The notes below the pieces were generated by a model, which did no database searches, was not told the origin of the DNA, and saw only the letters and a list, made by a program, of their open reading frames with translations. From positions 1-64,000 of the forward strand of contig JAFQFH010000011.1 in NCBI GenBank assembly GCA_017398685.1: DNA of 64,000 nucleotides. Direction: 5' to 3'. The stretch's first letter is position 1. Each line of letters opens with the position of its first letter. A program made the position numbers and the translations under genes. Below, piece by piece: positions 40,841-49,029 of the stretch. The stretch comes from Oscillospiraceae bacterium (GTDB taxonomy: Bacteria > Bacillota > Clostridia > Oscillospirales > Oscillospiraceae).

Positions 40841-42575
40841 AAGGCTTTTCGCCTGTCTGAGGGAATACAAGAAGTATGCTCACATTACCTTTGCGCTGAT
40901 GGTGCTGGAGGTATTCATTGAGGTACTTATCCCCTTTATAACTGCCGGCCTTGTAAACAACATAAAAGCCGGGGTTTCCATGGGAGAGCTTACAAAGACC
41001 GGCCTTCTCCTCATTTTTCTGGCCCTGGGATCCCTAAGCTGCGGCGCCTGCGGCGGCTATACCTGTGCCAAGTCCTCCGCCGGTTTTGCAAAAAATCTCC
41101 GCCACGACCTTTTCGTGCGTGTGCAGAGCTTTGCCTTTGAAAATATCGACAAGTTCTCCTCCGCCTCCCTCGTCACCCGTATGACCACCGACGTGCAGAA
41201 CGTGCAGTTTGCCTTTATGATGACCATACGCACCGCCATCCGCGCACCTTTGATGCTCATATTCGCCATTGTCATGGCCTATATCATGGGCGGCGTGCTG
41301 GCCAGCACATTTGTGGTGGTCATCCCCGTTCTGGCAACCGGGCTTTACATGATAGCCCGCAAGGCCATGCCCGCTTTCCGCGCCGTATTCAAAAAGTACG
41401 ACAGGCTCAACGAGGCCATTGAGGAAAACGTCCGGGCCATGCGCGTTGTAAAGGGCTTTGCCAGAGAGGACTATGAAAAGGAAAAGTTCGGCACCGCCTC
41501 CTATGACATTTCAAAGGACTTTACCCACGCCGAGCGCCTTGTGGCCCTCAACCAGCCGCTTATGCAGCTCTGCGTGTACTTCAACATGGTGTTTATCCTG
41601 TCCGTAGGCGCCCGCCTTATCGTAAGCAGCGGCGGCAGCAGCATTGACGTGGGTCAGGTCTCCGCCATGCTCACCTACGGCATCCAGATACTGATGAGCC
41701 TTAATATGCTGTCCATGATCTATGTGATGCTCACCATGTCCACCGAGTCCGCCAAGCGCATAATCGCAGTTCTGGACGAGGAGAGCAGCCTTGTAAACCC
41801 TGAAAACCCTGTTTATGAGGTAAAAGACGGCTCCATTGACTTTCAGGACGTGTCCTTCAAGTACTCAAGCCGCGCCAAAAACTATGCCCTGTGGGATATC
41901 GACCTGCATATTGACTCGGGTATGACCGTGGGCATACTGGGCGGCACCGGCTCCAGCAAGACCACCCTTATCCAGCTCATCTCCCGGCTTTATGACGTAA
42001 GCTGCGGCAGCGTGAAGGTGGGCGGCGTGGATGTGCGCGAGTATGATCTTGACACTCTCCGCCGGAATGTGGCAGTGGTTTTGCAGAAAAACCTGCTGTT
42101 CTCCGGCACAATAAAGGATAATCTGCGCTGGGGCAACAGTGAGGCCACGGACGAGGAAATAGTCGAGGCCTGCAAGCTTGCTCAGGCCCACGAGTTTGTG
42201 GAGAGCTTCCCCGATGGCTACGACACCTATATCGAGCAGGGCGGCACCAATGTGTCCGGCGGTCAGAAGCAGCGGCTCTGCATAGCCCGTGCCCTTTTGA
42301 GACGGCCCAAAATCCTCATTCTGGACGACTCCACCAGTGCCGTGGACACCCGCACCGATGCTCTCATCCGGGAAGGCTTCAAAAAGTACATTCCCGAGAC
42401 CACCAAGATAATCATTGCCCAGCGTGTCTCCTCCGTGCAGGATGCAGACCTTATCATCGTCATGGAAAACGGCGGCATCTCAGCCATGGGCAAACACGAC
42501 GAGCTTTTGGATAAAAGCCACATCTATCGCGAGATCTATCAGCAGCAGACCAAGGGAGGTGACAGCGATGAATAA
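40824..42575 (+). CDS. ABC exporter half-transporter with degenerate ATP site
   Basis: The protein (583 residues) has an N-terminal six-helix exporter domain and a C-terminal ATPase. Walker A is GGTGSSKTT, and signature NVSGGQKQRLCIARAL is intact. Walker B reads ILILDDSTSAVD with Asp in place of the catalytic Glu. That is the mark of the degenerate partner in heterodimeric exporters such as BmrC/D or TM287/288. The GTG at 40824 has AAGGAA 5 nt upstream; ATG 40833 is the alternative. It overlaps marR, and its stop overlaps the next gene by 8 nt. Confidence 0.9.
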   Translation: MKAMIKRLFACLREYKKYAHITFALMVLEVFIEVLIPFITAGLVNNIKAGVSMGELTKTGLLLIFLALGSLSCGACGGYTCAKSSAGFAKNLRHDLFVRVQSFAFENIDKFSSASLVTRMTTDVQNVQFAFMMTIRTAIRAPLMLIFAIVMAYIMGGVLASTFVVVIPVLATGLYMIARKAMPAFRAVFKKYDRLNEAIEENVRAMRVVKGFAREDYEKEKFGTASYDISKDFTHAERLVALNQPLMQLCVYFNMVFILSVGARLIVSSGGSSIDVGQVSAMLTYGIQILMSLNMLSMIYVMLTMSTESAKRIIAVLDEESSLVNPENPVYEVKDGSIDFQDVSFKYSSRAKNYALWDIDLHIDSGMTVGILGGTGSSKTTLIQLISRLYDVSCGSVKVGGVDVREYDLDTLRRNVAVVLQKNLLFSGTIKDNLRWGNSEATDEEIVEACKLAQAHEFVESFPDGYDTYIEQGGTNVSGGQKQRLCIARALLRRPKILILDDSTSAVDTRTDALIREGFKKYIPETTKIIIAQRVSSVQDADLIIVMENGGISAMGKHDELLDKSHIYREIYQQQTKGGDSDE

Positions 42576-44469
42576 GCCTCAGAAACCCCAGGCAAACTTC
42601 GCTGCCCTCGGCCGCACCGTAAAGAAGTTTTTCGGCTACTACCCGGTCATGGCACCCTTGACCATGGTGTGCATCCTCTTCTCCTCCATCGTCAGCTCCA
42701 TCCCCTCCCTTTTCGTGCAGAACGTACTGACCGTCATTGAAAAATGGGTAAGCACCGGCGACTGGGCAAGCGCCAAAGGCGAAGTATTCCACTACATCGG
42801 GATACTTATAGCCCTCTATGTGCTCTCCCTTCTCTCCATGCTGACCTATACCCAGCTCATGGCAATAATGACCCAGGGCTTTCTCCACAAGCTCAGACAG
42901 GAGCTTTTCGGGGAGATGCAGGATCTGCCCATAAAGTATTTTGACACCCACAAGCACGGCGATATAATGAGCCACTATACAAATGATATAGATACGCTCC
43001 GCCAGCTTGTCTCCCACACCCTGCCCGCCCTTATCCAGTCCGGCGCAATTGTTCTTTGCGTCCTGGCCATAATGCTCTACTTCAGCATATGGATGACCTT
43101 CGTACTGCTTATCGGCGTTGCCGCCATGTTCTTTGTGGTAAAGAAGATAGGCGGCGGCTCCGCCAAGTATTTCGTTTTGCAGCAAAAGTCCGTTGCTGCT
43201 ACGGAAGGCTATGTGCAGGAGATGATGAACGGCCAGAAGATCGTGAAGGTCTTCTCCCGGGAAGATCAGAGCATTGAGGACTTTGACCGGCACAATGAGG
43301 AGCTTTTCAGCAACACCTTCCGCGCCAACACCTACGCAAACTCCCTGGGCCCCATCATCGCCAACATCGGCAATATCATGTACGTGCTTCTGGCCTTTGC
43401 AGGCGGCGTGTTCCTGCTTACAGATATCCCCAATCTGAGCATCTCCGGCCTTGCCTTTGACATTACCATCATTATCCCCTTCCTTAACATGTCCCGCCAG
43501 TTTGCAGGCAACATAAACAATCTCTCCCAGCAGATGAACTCCATCGCCATGGCCTCCGCCGGCGCAGGGCGCGTATTTGCGCTGCTGGATGAGCCCCGGG
43601 AGACTGATGAAGGCTATGTGACACTGGTCAATGTGAACGTGGCCGAGGACGGCAGCATCACCGAAAGTGAAAGCCGCACAGGCCAGTGGGCGTGGCGGCA
43701 CCCCCACACCGACGGCACTCTAACTTACACAAAGCTTGAGGGCGACGTGCGCATGGTGGAGGTGGACTTTGCCTATGAAGAGGGCAAGAACGTGCTGCAC
43801 GATGTTTCCGTGTACGCAGAGCCGGGCCAGAAGGTGGCCTTTGTGGGCGCTACCGGTGCAGGTAAAACCACCATCACAAACCTTATAAACCGCTTCTATG
43901 ACATTGACGACGGCAAGATCCGCTATGACGGCATCAACGTAAACAAGATAAAGAAAGCGGACCTTCGCCGCTCCCTTGGCCTTGTTTTGCAGGATACCCA
44001 TCTTTTCACCGGCACCGTCATGGAAAACATCCGCTACGGCAGACTTGACGCCACCGATGCAGACTGTATCAATGCCGCAAAGCTGGCAGGTGCCGACGAC
44101 TTTGTTACAAGACTGCCCGAGGGCTACGACACGGTGCTCACCAATAACGGCGCAAACCTCTCCCAGGGTCAGCGCCAGCTTCTGGCCATCGCCAGAGCCG
44201 CCGTGGCCGATCCCCCGGTAATGATACTGGACGAGGCCACCTCTTCCATCGACACCCGCACCGAGGCCATCGTTCAGCGGGGCATGGATAAGCTGATGGA
44301 GGGCAGAACGGTATTTGTCATTGCCCACCGCCTCTCCACGGTCATGAACTCCGATGTTATCATGGTGCTTGACCACGGCCGCATCATCGAGCGGGGCAAT
44401 CACGATAAGCTCATCGATGAAAAGGGAGTATACTATCAGCTCTACACCGGCGCATTTGAACTTGAATAA
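42568..44469 (+). CDS. ABC exporter half-transporter with canonical ATP site
   Basis: The 633-residue partner has six membrane helices and an ATPase with Walker A GATGAGKTT, signature NLSQGQRQLLAIARA, Walker B VMILDEATSSID (catalytic Glu present) and switch His in VIAHRLST. An insertion (about 350-390, VNVAEDGSITESESRTGQWAW) sits between the membrane and ATPase parts. With the preceding gene it should form a heterodimeric multidrug or lipid exporter with one active site. GGGAGG lies 8 nt before the ATG. Substrate unknown. Confidence 0.92.
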   Translation: MNKPQKPQANFAALGRTVKKFFGYYPVMAPLTMVCILFSSIVSSIPSLFVQNVLTVIEKWVSTGDWASAKGEVFHYIGILIALYVLSLLSMLTYTQLMAIMTQGFLHKLRQELFGEMQDLPIKYFDTHKHGDIMSHYTNDIDTLRQLVSHTLPALIQSGAIVLCVLAIMLYFSIWMTFVLLIGVAAMFFVVKKIGGGSAKYFVLQQKSVAATEGYVQEMMNGQKIVKVFSREDQSIEDFDRHNEELFSNTFRANTYANSLGPIIANIGNIMYVLLAFAGGVFLLTDIPNLSISGLAFDITIIIPFLNMSRQFAGNINNLSQQMNSIAMASAGAGRVFALLDEPRETDEGYVTLVNVNVAEDGSITESESRTGQWAWRHPHTDGTLTYTKLEGDVRMVEVDFAYEEGKNVLHDVSVYAEPGQKVAFVGATGAGKTTITNLINRFYDIDDGKIRYDGINVNKIKKADLRRSLGLVLQDTHLFTGTVMENIRYGRLDATDADCINAAKLAGADDFVTRLPEGYDTVLTNNGANLSQGQRQLLAIARAAVADPPVMILDEATSSIDTRTEAIVQRGMDKLMEGRTVFVIAHRLSTVMNSDVIMVLDHGRIIERGNHDKLIDEKGVYYQLYTGAFELE

Positions 44470-44478
44470 GCTACAACA

Positions 44479-44506
44479 CGGGCTGCACCCACAGGGTGCA
44501 GCCCGC
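44479..44506 (+). terminator. Hairpin after the ABC exporter operon
   Basis: CGGGCTGCACCC and GGGTGCAGCCCG form a perfect 12-bp stem around ACA. The T run is delayed (CTTCCTTTTTTA 16 nt later). Confidence 0.65.
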
Positions 44507-44622
44507 AGCTTTGACCTTCCTTTTTTATTGAAACAGCCCGGATTTGTTGCTATAATGATTCAGTACAACGGGACTTGGACCAGGCTGAAAGAAAATGAAC
44601 TTATCAGCAGAGGATGTTTACC

Positions 44623-46521
44623 GTGGAATATATTGTGATTTTCCTTCTTATATCCTCCGGCAGCATAGCCGGTGCCGTATTCTGGAATAAAAGCTACGGG
44701 GAGATGCTGCCTTTCACTTGCTGCTCTCTTGCGCTGGTGCTGTTTGTATTCGGCCTGCTTGGCATATTGAAGGCAGGTATTTATTTCCTGCTTTTTTCCG
44801 CGCTTGCAGTATACCTTTTGTGTCTTGTGCGCATCATTCGCTTCCGGACTTACGGCAAAACCGCACAGCTTTTGTTTTCCCCCGGCTTTTTTATGTTTCT
44901 GGCCGTATTTGTGTCCCTTTTGTACGTCAATATCGGAAGAAACGTCTATGAGTGGGACGAGCTCAGTCACTGGGCTCTTGTGGTAAAGTCCATGGCGGAA
45001 TATGATGCTCTGGGCAGCGCTGCCTCTTCCGGTGTCCTGTTCAAAAGCTACCCGCCCATAATGGCCTTGTTTCAGTACCTTTTTGTGCGCCTGTCCCAGC
45101 TGCAGGGCAGCCCGGTATTTTCTGACTGGCTTTTGTATTTTGCCTATCAGGTATTTGCCTTGTCCTTCATTTTTCCCTTTTTCACAAAAGCGCGTATAAA
45201 AAGCCTTTTTTCTTCCCTGCTCCTTTTTCTCTCCATCTGCCTTGTGCCCATGCTGCTTTTCAGTGAGTTTTATTGCTCACTGTACATTGATGCCTTTCTG
45301 GGCATTGTGGCGGCCTGCGGATGGGGTATGCTTTTTTGGAGCGGAGAGGAGGAAAGCTTTTCTCTATACTCTCTGGCCTTCCTTTGCCTTTGTTCGGCGG
45401 TTCTGGTTCTGGCCAAGGACGTGGGGCTTGTTCTGGCCTGTTTCCTTGCTGCCGGCTGCCTTGTAAGGATACTGCTTTGTCCCCGGAAAACAGCTGCATT
45501 TTCCCCTATTCCCAGACCACTGCTCTGCGCCGCCCCGCTGCTGTCTGTAGCCCTGCCGAAGCTGCTGTGGTCACGGCATCTGGATATTTTTCAGGTAAGC
45601 AGGTCTTTTTCCAACCCTGTTGATTTCGGCGTACTTTGGAATGTGCTGCTGGGGAAAGACAGCTCCTATAAGCGGGATGTGCTGCTCAGCTATTTCAAAA
45701 TCTGGTCGGAAGAGCGGCTTTCCCTTGGCGAATTTGAGCTTGAGCTGAGCTATGGGCTCATGTTTTTCCTTCTGCCTGCCGCGCTTATTTTCGCCCTGCA
45801 CCTTCTTTCCGGGACGCAGCCGGAAAAGAGAGGTGAAACAAGGGTGCTTGCTGCATTGGTTCTTATACAGCATCTTGTATACGCTGCCGGGCTTTGTATA
45901 ATTTACATGTTCAAATTTTCAGAATACGAGGCTTTACGGCTCGCCTCCTTTGAAAGATATATCAGCACCCTGTTCCTTCTGGAGCTTCTTCTGCTTTTCG
46001 TTGTCACGGCAAGGCTCCTTTCCCGCCTTACATGGAAAGCCCCGCTGATTTTACTTATAGTCACTCTGGCATTCTCTCCCCTTGGCACAATGCGCAGTCT
46101 GGCCAGCGGCCTGAACAAGTATATCTCCATTGAGCGGAGCATGCTGTACGGGCTGTGCTCCGACAGGATACTTGAGGAAGTTTCTGAGGGGGAGAGAATA
46201 TTCCTTGTGGCGCAGGAGGACTCCGGCCATGAATATCTCCTTTTCAAGTACCGGCTGTTTCCCCACGTTTCCGAACAGAGCACAGGCTGGAGTCTGGATC
46301 CGGGCTTCACCGAGGGCGGCATCAGTCCGGAAAATATCAGTGCCGCACAGCTGTGGGAGCTTCTTGAAGAGCAGTATGACTATGTTTTTGTGTACCGAAG
46401 CAACGAATACTTCCACTCCACATACGGCCAGTTGTTCGATGAGCCTGAGAAACTGAGCGACCTGAGCTTTTTCAGGGTGGACAGGGAACAGGGTACACTC
46501 ACCCACGTTTTTTCATTCTGA
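44623..46521 (+). CDS. Polytopic membrane protein, GT-C glycosyltransferase-like
   Basis: The 632-residue protein has 12 or more membrane segments. An extracytoplasmic loop with NVYEWDELSHWALVVKSMA (about 105-123) contains acidic residues in the place expected for a GT-C enzyme. After the last helix comes a ~130-residue soluble domain (SIERSMLYGLCSDRILEEVSEGERIFLVAQEDSGHEYLL). I do not recognise a named family with certainty. GTG 44623 has AGAGG 9 nt upstream; the in-frame ATG at 44614 sits right on that SD. A role in surface glycan synthesis is inference. It is monocistronic. Confidence 0.75.
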   Translation: MEYIVIFLLISSGSIAGAVFWNKSYGEMLPFTCCSLALVLFVFGLLGILKAGIYFLLFSALAVYLLCLVRIIRFRTYGKTAQLLFSPGFFMFLAVFVSLLYVNIGRNVYEWDELSHWALVVKSMAEYDALGSAASSGVLFKSYPPIMALFQYLFVRLSQLQGSPVFSDWLLYFAYQVFALSFIFPFFTKARIKSLFSSLLLFLSICLVPMLLFSEFYCSLYIDAFLGIVAACGWGMLFWSGEEESFSLYSLAFLCLCSAVLVLAKDVGLVLACFLAAGCLVRILLCPRKTAAFSPIPRPLLCAAPLLSVALPKLLWSRHLDIFQVSRSFSNPVDFGVLWNVLLGKDSSYKRDVLLSYFKIWSEERLSLGEFELELSYGLMFFLLPAALIFALHLLSGTQPEKRGETRVLAALVLIQHLVYAAGLCIIYMFKFSEYEALRLASFERYISTLFLLELLLLFVVTARLLSRLTWKAPLILLIVTLAFSPLGTMRSLASGLNKYISIERSMLYGLCSDRILEEVSEGERIFLVAQEDSGHEYLLFKYRLFPHVSEQSTGWSLDPGFTEGGISPENISAAQLWELLEEQYDYVFVYRSNEYFHSTYGQLFDEPEKLSDLSFFRVDREQGTLTHVFSF

Positions 46522-46533
46522 ATACAGCTGCAA

Positions 46534-46566
46534 AAAATCCCTGCGGATTTCTCCGCAGGGATTTTG
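46534..46566. terminator. Bidirectional terminator
   Basis: AAAATCCCTGCGGA and TCCGCAGGGATTTT form a 14-bp stem around TTTC between convergent genes. Confidence 0.88.
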
Positions 46567-46574
46567 CCGTAAAA

Positions 46575-47414
46575 TCACACCATATAGTTTGTAAGAGTGC
46601 CTATGCCCTCTATCACCACGTCCACCTTGTCGCCTTTTTCAAGCCAGCGGCGCTTGTCCTCGCGCTTTTCAAGGGCCACTCCGCTGGGAGTGCCGGTATA
46701 GATAAGGTCGCCCGGCTCAAGCTGGGTGTAACGGGAGGCGTAACTTATTATCTTAGCGCAGTCAAAGAGCATCTGGGTGGTGCTGCCGTCCTGTCTCATC
46801 TCGCCGTTGACGTAGCTTTGCACCTGTTTTCCCGCTTTGGGATCATAGCTGTCCGCCGTGACTATGACAGGGCCGCAGGGGCCAAAGCCCGGCATGGTCT
46901 TGCCGATGAGCCACTGGCCGCTTCGCATCTGGGGGTCGCGGCAGCTGAAGTCATTGCCGCAGGTGTAGCCAAACACACAGTCCATAGCCTCATCCTCGCT
47001 TACGTTCCAGGCGGTCTTGCCCATGACGATAACAAGCTCGGCCTCATAGTCGTAACTCACTTCCCACTCGGGCAGGCAAACCTGGGCCTCATGGGGCACA
47101 AGGGCGTTGGCAAACTTGGAGAAAAGAATGGGGTACTTGGGCACATCCATCTTCACGCCGTTGGCGTGATCCACATAGTTGAGCCCCACGCACAGAAGCT
47201 TGCCGGGTTTATTTACCACGTTGAGATATTCAGCCGCTTCAACAGTGGGGAGGCTTTCGTCTGCCGCGATTTTTTCAAGGGGAGCAAGATCAGCGCCGGA
47301 GATAAAATCATCCATTTCCAGCGTGCAGCCGGCGGCAGTGGCATCTACGAGCCCGCGATCTGTGAGCACCGCCAGATGGCATTGTCCGTCTATCTTTATA
47401 TTGCAAAGCTTCAT
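46575..47414 (-). CDS. Fumarylacetoacetate hydrolase family protein
   Basis: The 279-residue protein has the FAH fold: LCVGLNYVDHANGVKMDVPKYPILFSKFANALV, then metal-binding YDYEAELVIVMGK and GYTCGNDFSCRD, and the C-terminal DLIYTGTPSGVALEKRE. Members hydrolyse or decarboxylate small keto-acids such as acylpyruvates or 2-hydroxyhepta-2,4-diene-1,7-dioate. No pathway neighbours are present, so the substrate is open. GAGGAGG precedes the ATG at 47414 by 8 nt; the longer frame overlaps spoIIR. Confidence 0.9.
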   Translation of the reverse strand: MKLCNIKIDGQCHLAVLTDRGLVDATAAGCTLEMDDFISGADLAPLEKIAADESLPTVEAAEYLNVVNKPGKLLCVGLNYVDHANGVKMDVPKYPILFSKFANALVPHEAQVCLPEWEVSYDYEAELVIVMGKTAWNVSEDEAMDCVFGYTCGNDFSCRDPQMRSGQWLIGKTMPGFGPCGPVIVTADSYDPKAGKQVQSYVNGEMRQDGSTTQMLFDCAKIISYASRYTQLEPGDLIYTGTPSGVALEKREDKRRWLEKGDKVDVVIEGIGTLTNYMV

Positions 47415-47469
47415 TGGGTGTTCCTCCTCTTGTTTGTTTAGAAGATTATACACCTCCACTTTGGATATA

Positions 47470-48069
47470 TCAATTGTTTTCAAAAAAGGCTTTCAGCCCG
47501 CTCCACAGCTCCATGCTGCGAAAGGCCAACCTGTAGCCATTCTCCTGCTTCATCAGGGCGATATCCTCCGAGCTTATGGCAGGGTAGGCGCTCTCGGCCA
47601 GCACCGTCTGGGTACAAAGAGGCGGAAACACCACACACCACCAGTTCTGCCCCTCTCCCGCGCCCAGAGTGACCCGCAGCGAACGGTACTCACCGGCGGG
47701 CAGGGCAAGGTCTTCATACTGCCGGGTGGGATATCGCTCCGTAGAGAGGCTTACGCTGACAGCCCGCCCCTGAGAGGCTTTGCGGGCAGCTCCCGCTATG
47801 CCGTCCATGTTCTCCATGATGAGCGCTTCCGCTCCCCTGCTGTCAGCCGCAGTCTCCAGTATGGGCTCCAGATAGGCCAGAACCGCATTGCGCACATCCA
47901 GCTTTATCTGCTGCTCGGAGTCATCGTCTGAGTGGGCCAGTACGTGAAGCCGCACAAGCTTTCCGCTGAGCGCATCCTGCCGTCCCTGAGCCCAGGTTCC
48001 GGTGCAAAGCGCCACAGAAAGGGCCACAAGAACCGCAGCTTCCCAAATTCTGAGTTTATCCTTGAACAT
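47470..48069 (-). CDS. spoIIR: Stage II sporulation protein R
   Basis: The 199-residue protein has an N-terminal membrane or signal segment (about 8-28). The SpoIIR core follows: KLVRLHVLAHSDDDSEQQIKLDVRNAVL, and GAGEGQNWWCVVFPPLC. SpoIIR is secreted from the forespore and triggers SpoIIGA to process pro-sigma-E in the mother cell. Its presence argues that the organism can sporulate or descends from spore formers. It follows ispE but is separated from it by a terminator, so sporulation-specific transcription is likely. Confidence 0.93.
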   Translation of the reverse strand: MFKDKLRIWEAAVLVALSVALCTGTWAQGRQDALSGKLVRLHVLAHSDDDSEQQIKLDVRNAVLAYLEPILETAADSRGAEALIMENMDGIAGAARKASQGRAVSVSLSTERYPTRQYEDLALPAGEYRSLRVTLGAGEGQNWWCVVFPPLCTQTVLAESAYPAISSEDIALMKQENGYRLAFRSMELWSGLKAFFENN

Positions 48070-48109
48070 GTTAATATTACCTTTCTATGTAGAATAGACT
48101 TTGAATGTA

Positions 48110-48143
48110 AAAAGAAAACCACCGGAGTTTTTCGCTCCGGTGG
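48110..48143 (-). terminator. Terminator of the GH13-ispE pair
   Basis: On the minus strand CCACCGGAG and CTCCGGTGG pair around 7 nt and are followed by TTTTCTTTT. Confidence 0.85.
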
Positions 48144-48159
48144 GATTATTGACCGTATT

Positions 48160-49029
48160 TCAGTTTTCTATACTCACGGGCTTTGCCACACAGCTGAATG
48201 GACACAGCCCTTCCATGGCCTCAAGAGCCTTATTCGCGGCAGTTTCATCCTCGTAAACACCAAAGACGGCCGAGCCTGTGCCTGTCATCATGGCGCTGAT
48301 AGCACCGTTATCCAAAAGTGCGCCCTTTATTTCGCCCACGCTTCTCATTCGCCTGTCGTCCACATCCTCAAAGACATTGTACATCCTGCGGCAGATGCGG
48401 ACAAGGTCCCCATCCTCAAGAGCCTGGATAATGCCCTGAGTGTCCGGATGGCGGCGCATGGGGCAGGCGTCGAGCTTCTTGAAAAGCTCCGGCGTGGAGA
48501 TGGAAAACTCCGGCTTACAGATGACAAAGCTGCACTCGGGCATAGGGGGAAGGGGACTTAATATCTCGCCCCTACCCTGGGCCAGCGCTGTACCGCCCAT
48601 GACGCAGAAAGGCACGTCCGAACCCACATCCGCACCCAGCTCCATCAGCTTTTCAAGGGAGAACTTCCTGTCGTAGAGCTTGTTCAGGCCCCTGAGCACA
48701 GCCGCAGCATCGGCAGAACCGCCCGCCATGCCCGCGCCCACGGGGATACGCTTTTGCATGTCAATATGGGCGCCTGTGTTCTCCTCACCCAGCTCTTTGA
48801 AAAAGCGGATGGCCGCCTTAACCGCCAGATTCCGCTCGTCGGCAGGGATAAAGCGAAGATTACTGGCAGCGGACATCCTGCCCTCGGAGTTGAGGACAAT
48901 ATGTATATCATCCCAGAGTGTGACGGTCTGCATGACCATCAGCATATCATGGTAGCCGTCGGCGCGGCTGTCCATCACGTCAAGGGATATATTAAGCTTT
49001 GCATAGGCCTTTTCTCTTATCTCTTTCAT
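48160..49029 (-). CDS. ispE: 4-diphosphocytidyl-2-C-methyl-D-erythritol kinase
   Basis: The 289-residue GHMP kinase starts REKAYAKLNISLDVMDSRADGYHDM and has the ATP loop PVGAGMAGGSADAAAVL (about 96-112). The C-terminal SAMMTGTGSAVFGVYED is typical of IspE. It phosphorylates CDP-methylerythritol in the non-mevalonate isoprenoid pathway, which feeds undecaprenyl carriers used by envelope glycosyltransferases. Its ATG overlaps the stop of the GH13 glucosidase gene (ATGA). Confidence 0.95.
   Translation of the reverse strand: MKEIREKAYAKLNISLDVMDSRADGYHDMLMVMQTVTLWDDIHIVLNSEGRMSAASNLRFIPADERNLAVKAAIRFFKELGEENTGAHIDMQKRIPVGAGMAGGSADAAAVLRGLNKLYDRKFSLEKLMELGADVGSDVPFCVMGGTALAQGRGEILSPLPPMPECSFVICKPEFSISTPELFKKLDACPMRRHPDTQGIIQALEDGDLVRICRRMYNVFEDVDDRRMRSVGEIKGALLDNGAISAMMTGTGSAVFGVYEDETAANKALEAMEGLCPFSCVAKPVSIEN

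Noticed and set aside
41940..41970. GGTGSSKTT Walker A of the first exporter subunit as a disabling mutation
   Set aside because: Ser before Lys is a common variant in the degenerate partner of heterodimeric exporters; together with the Asp in Walker B it fits a normal asymmetric pair.
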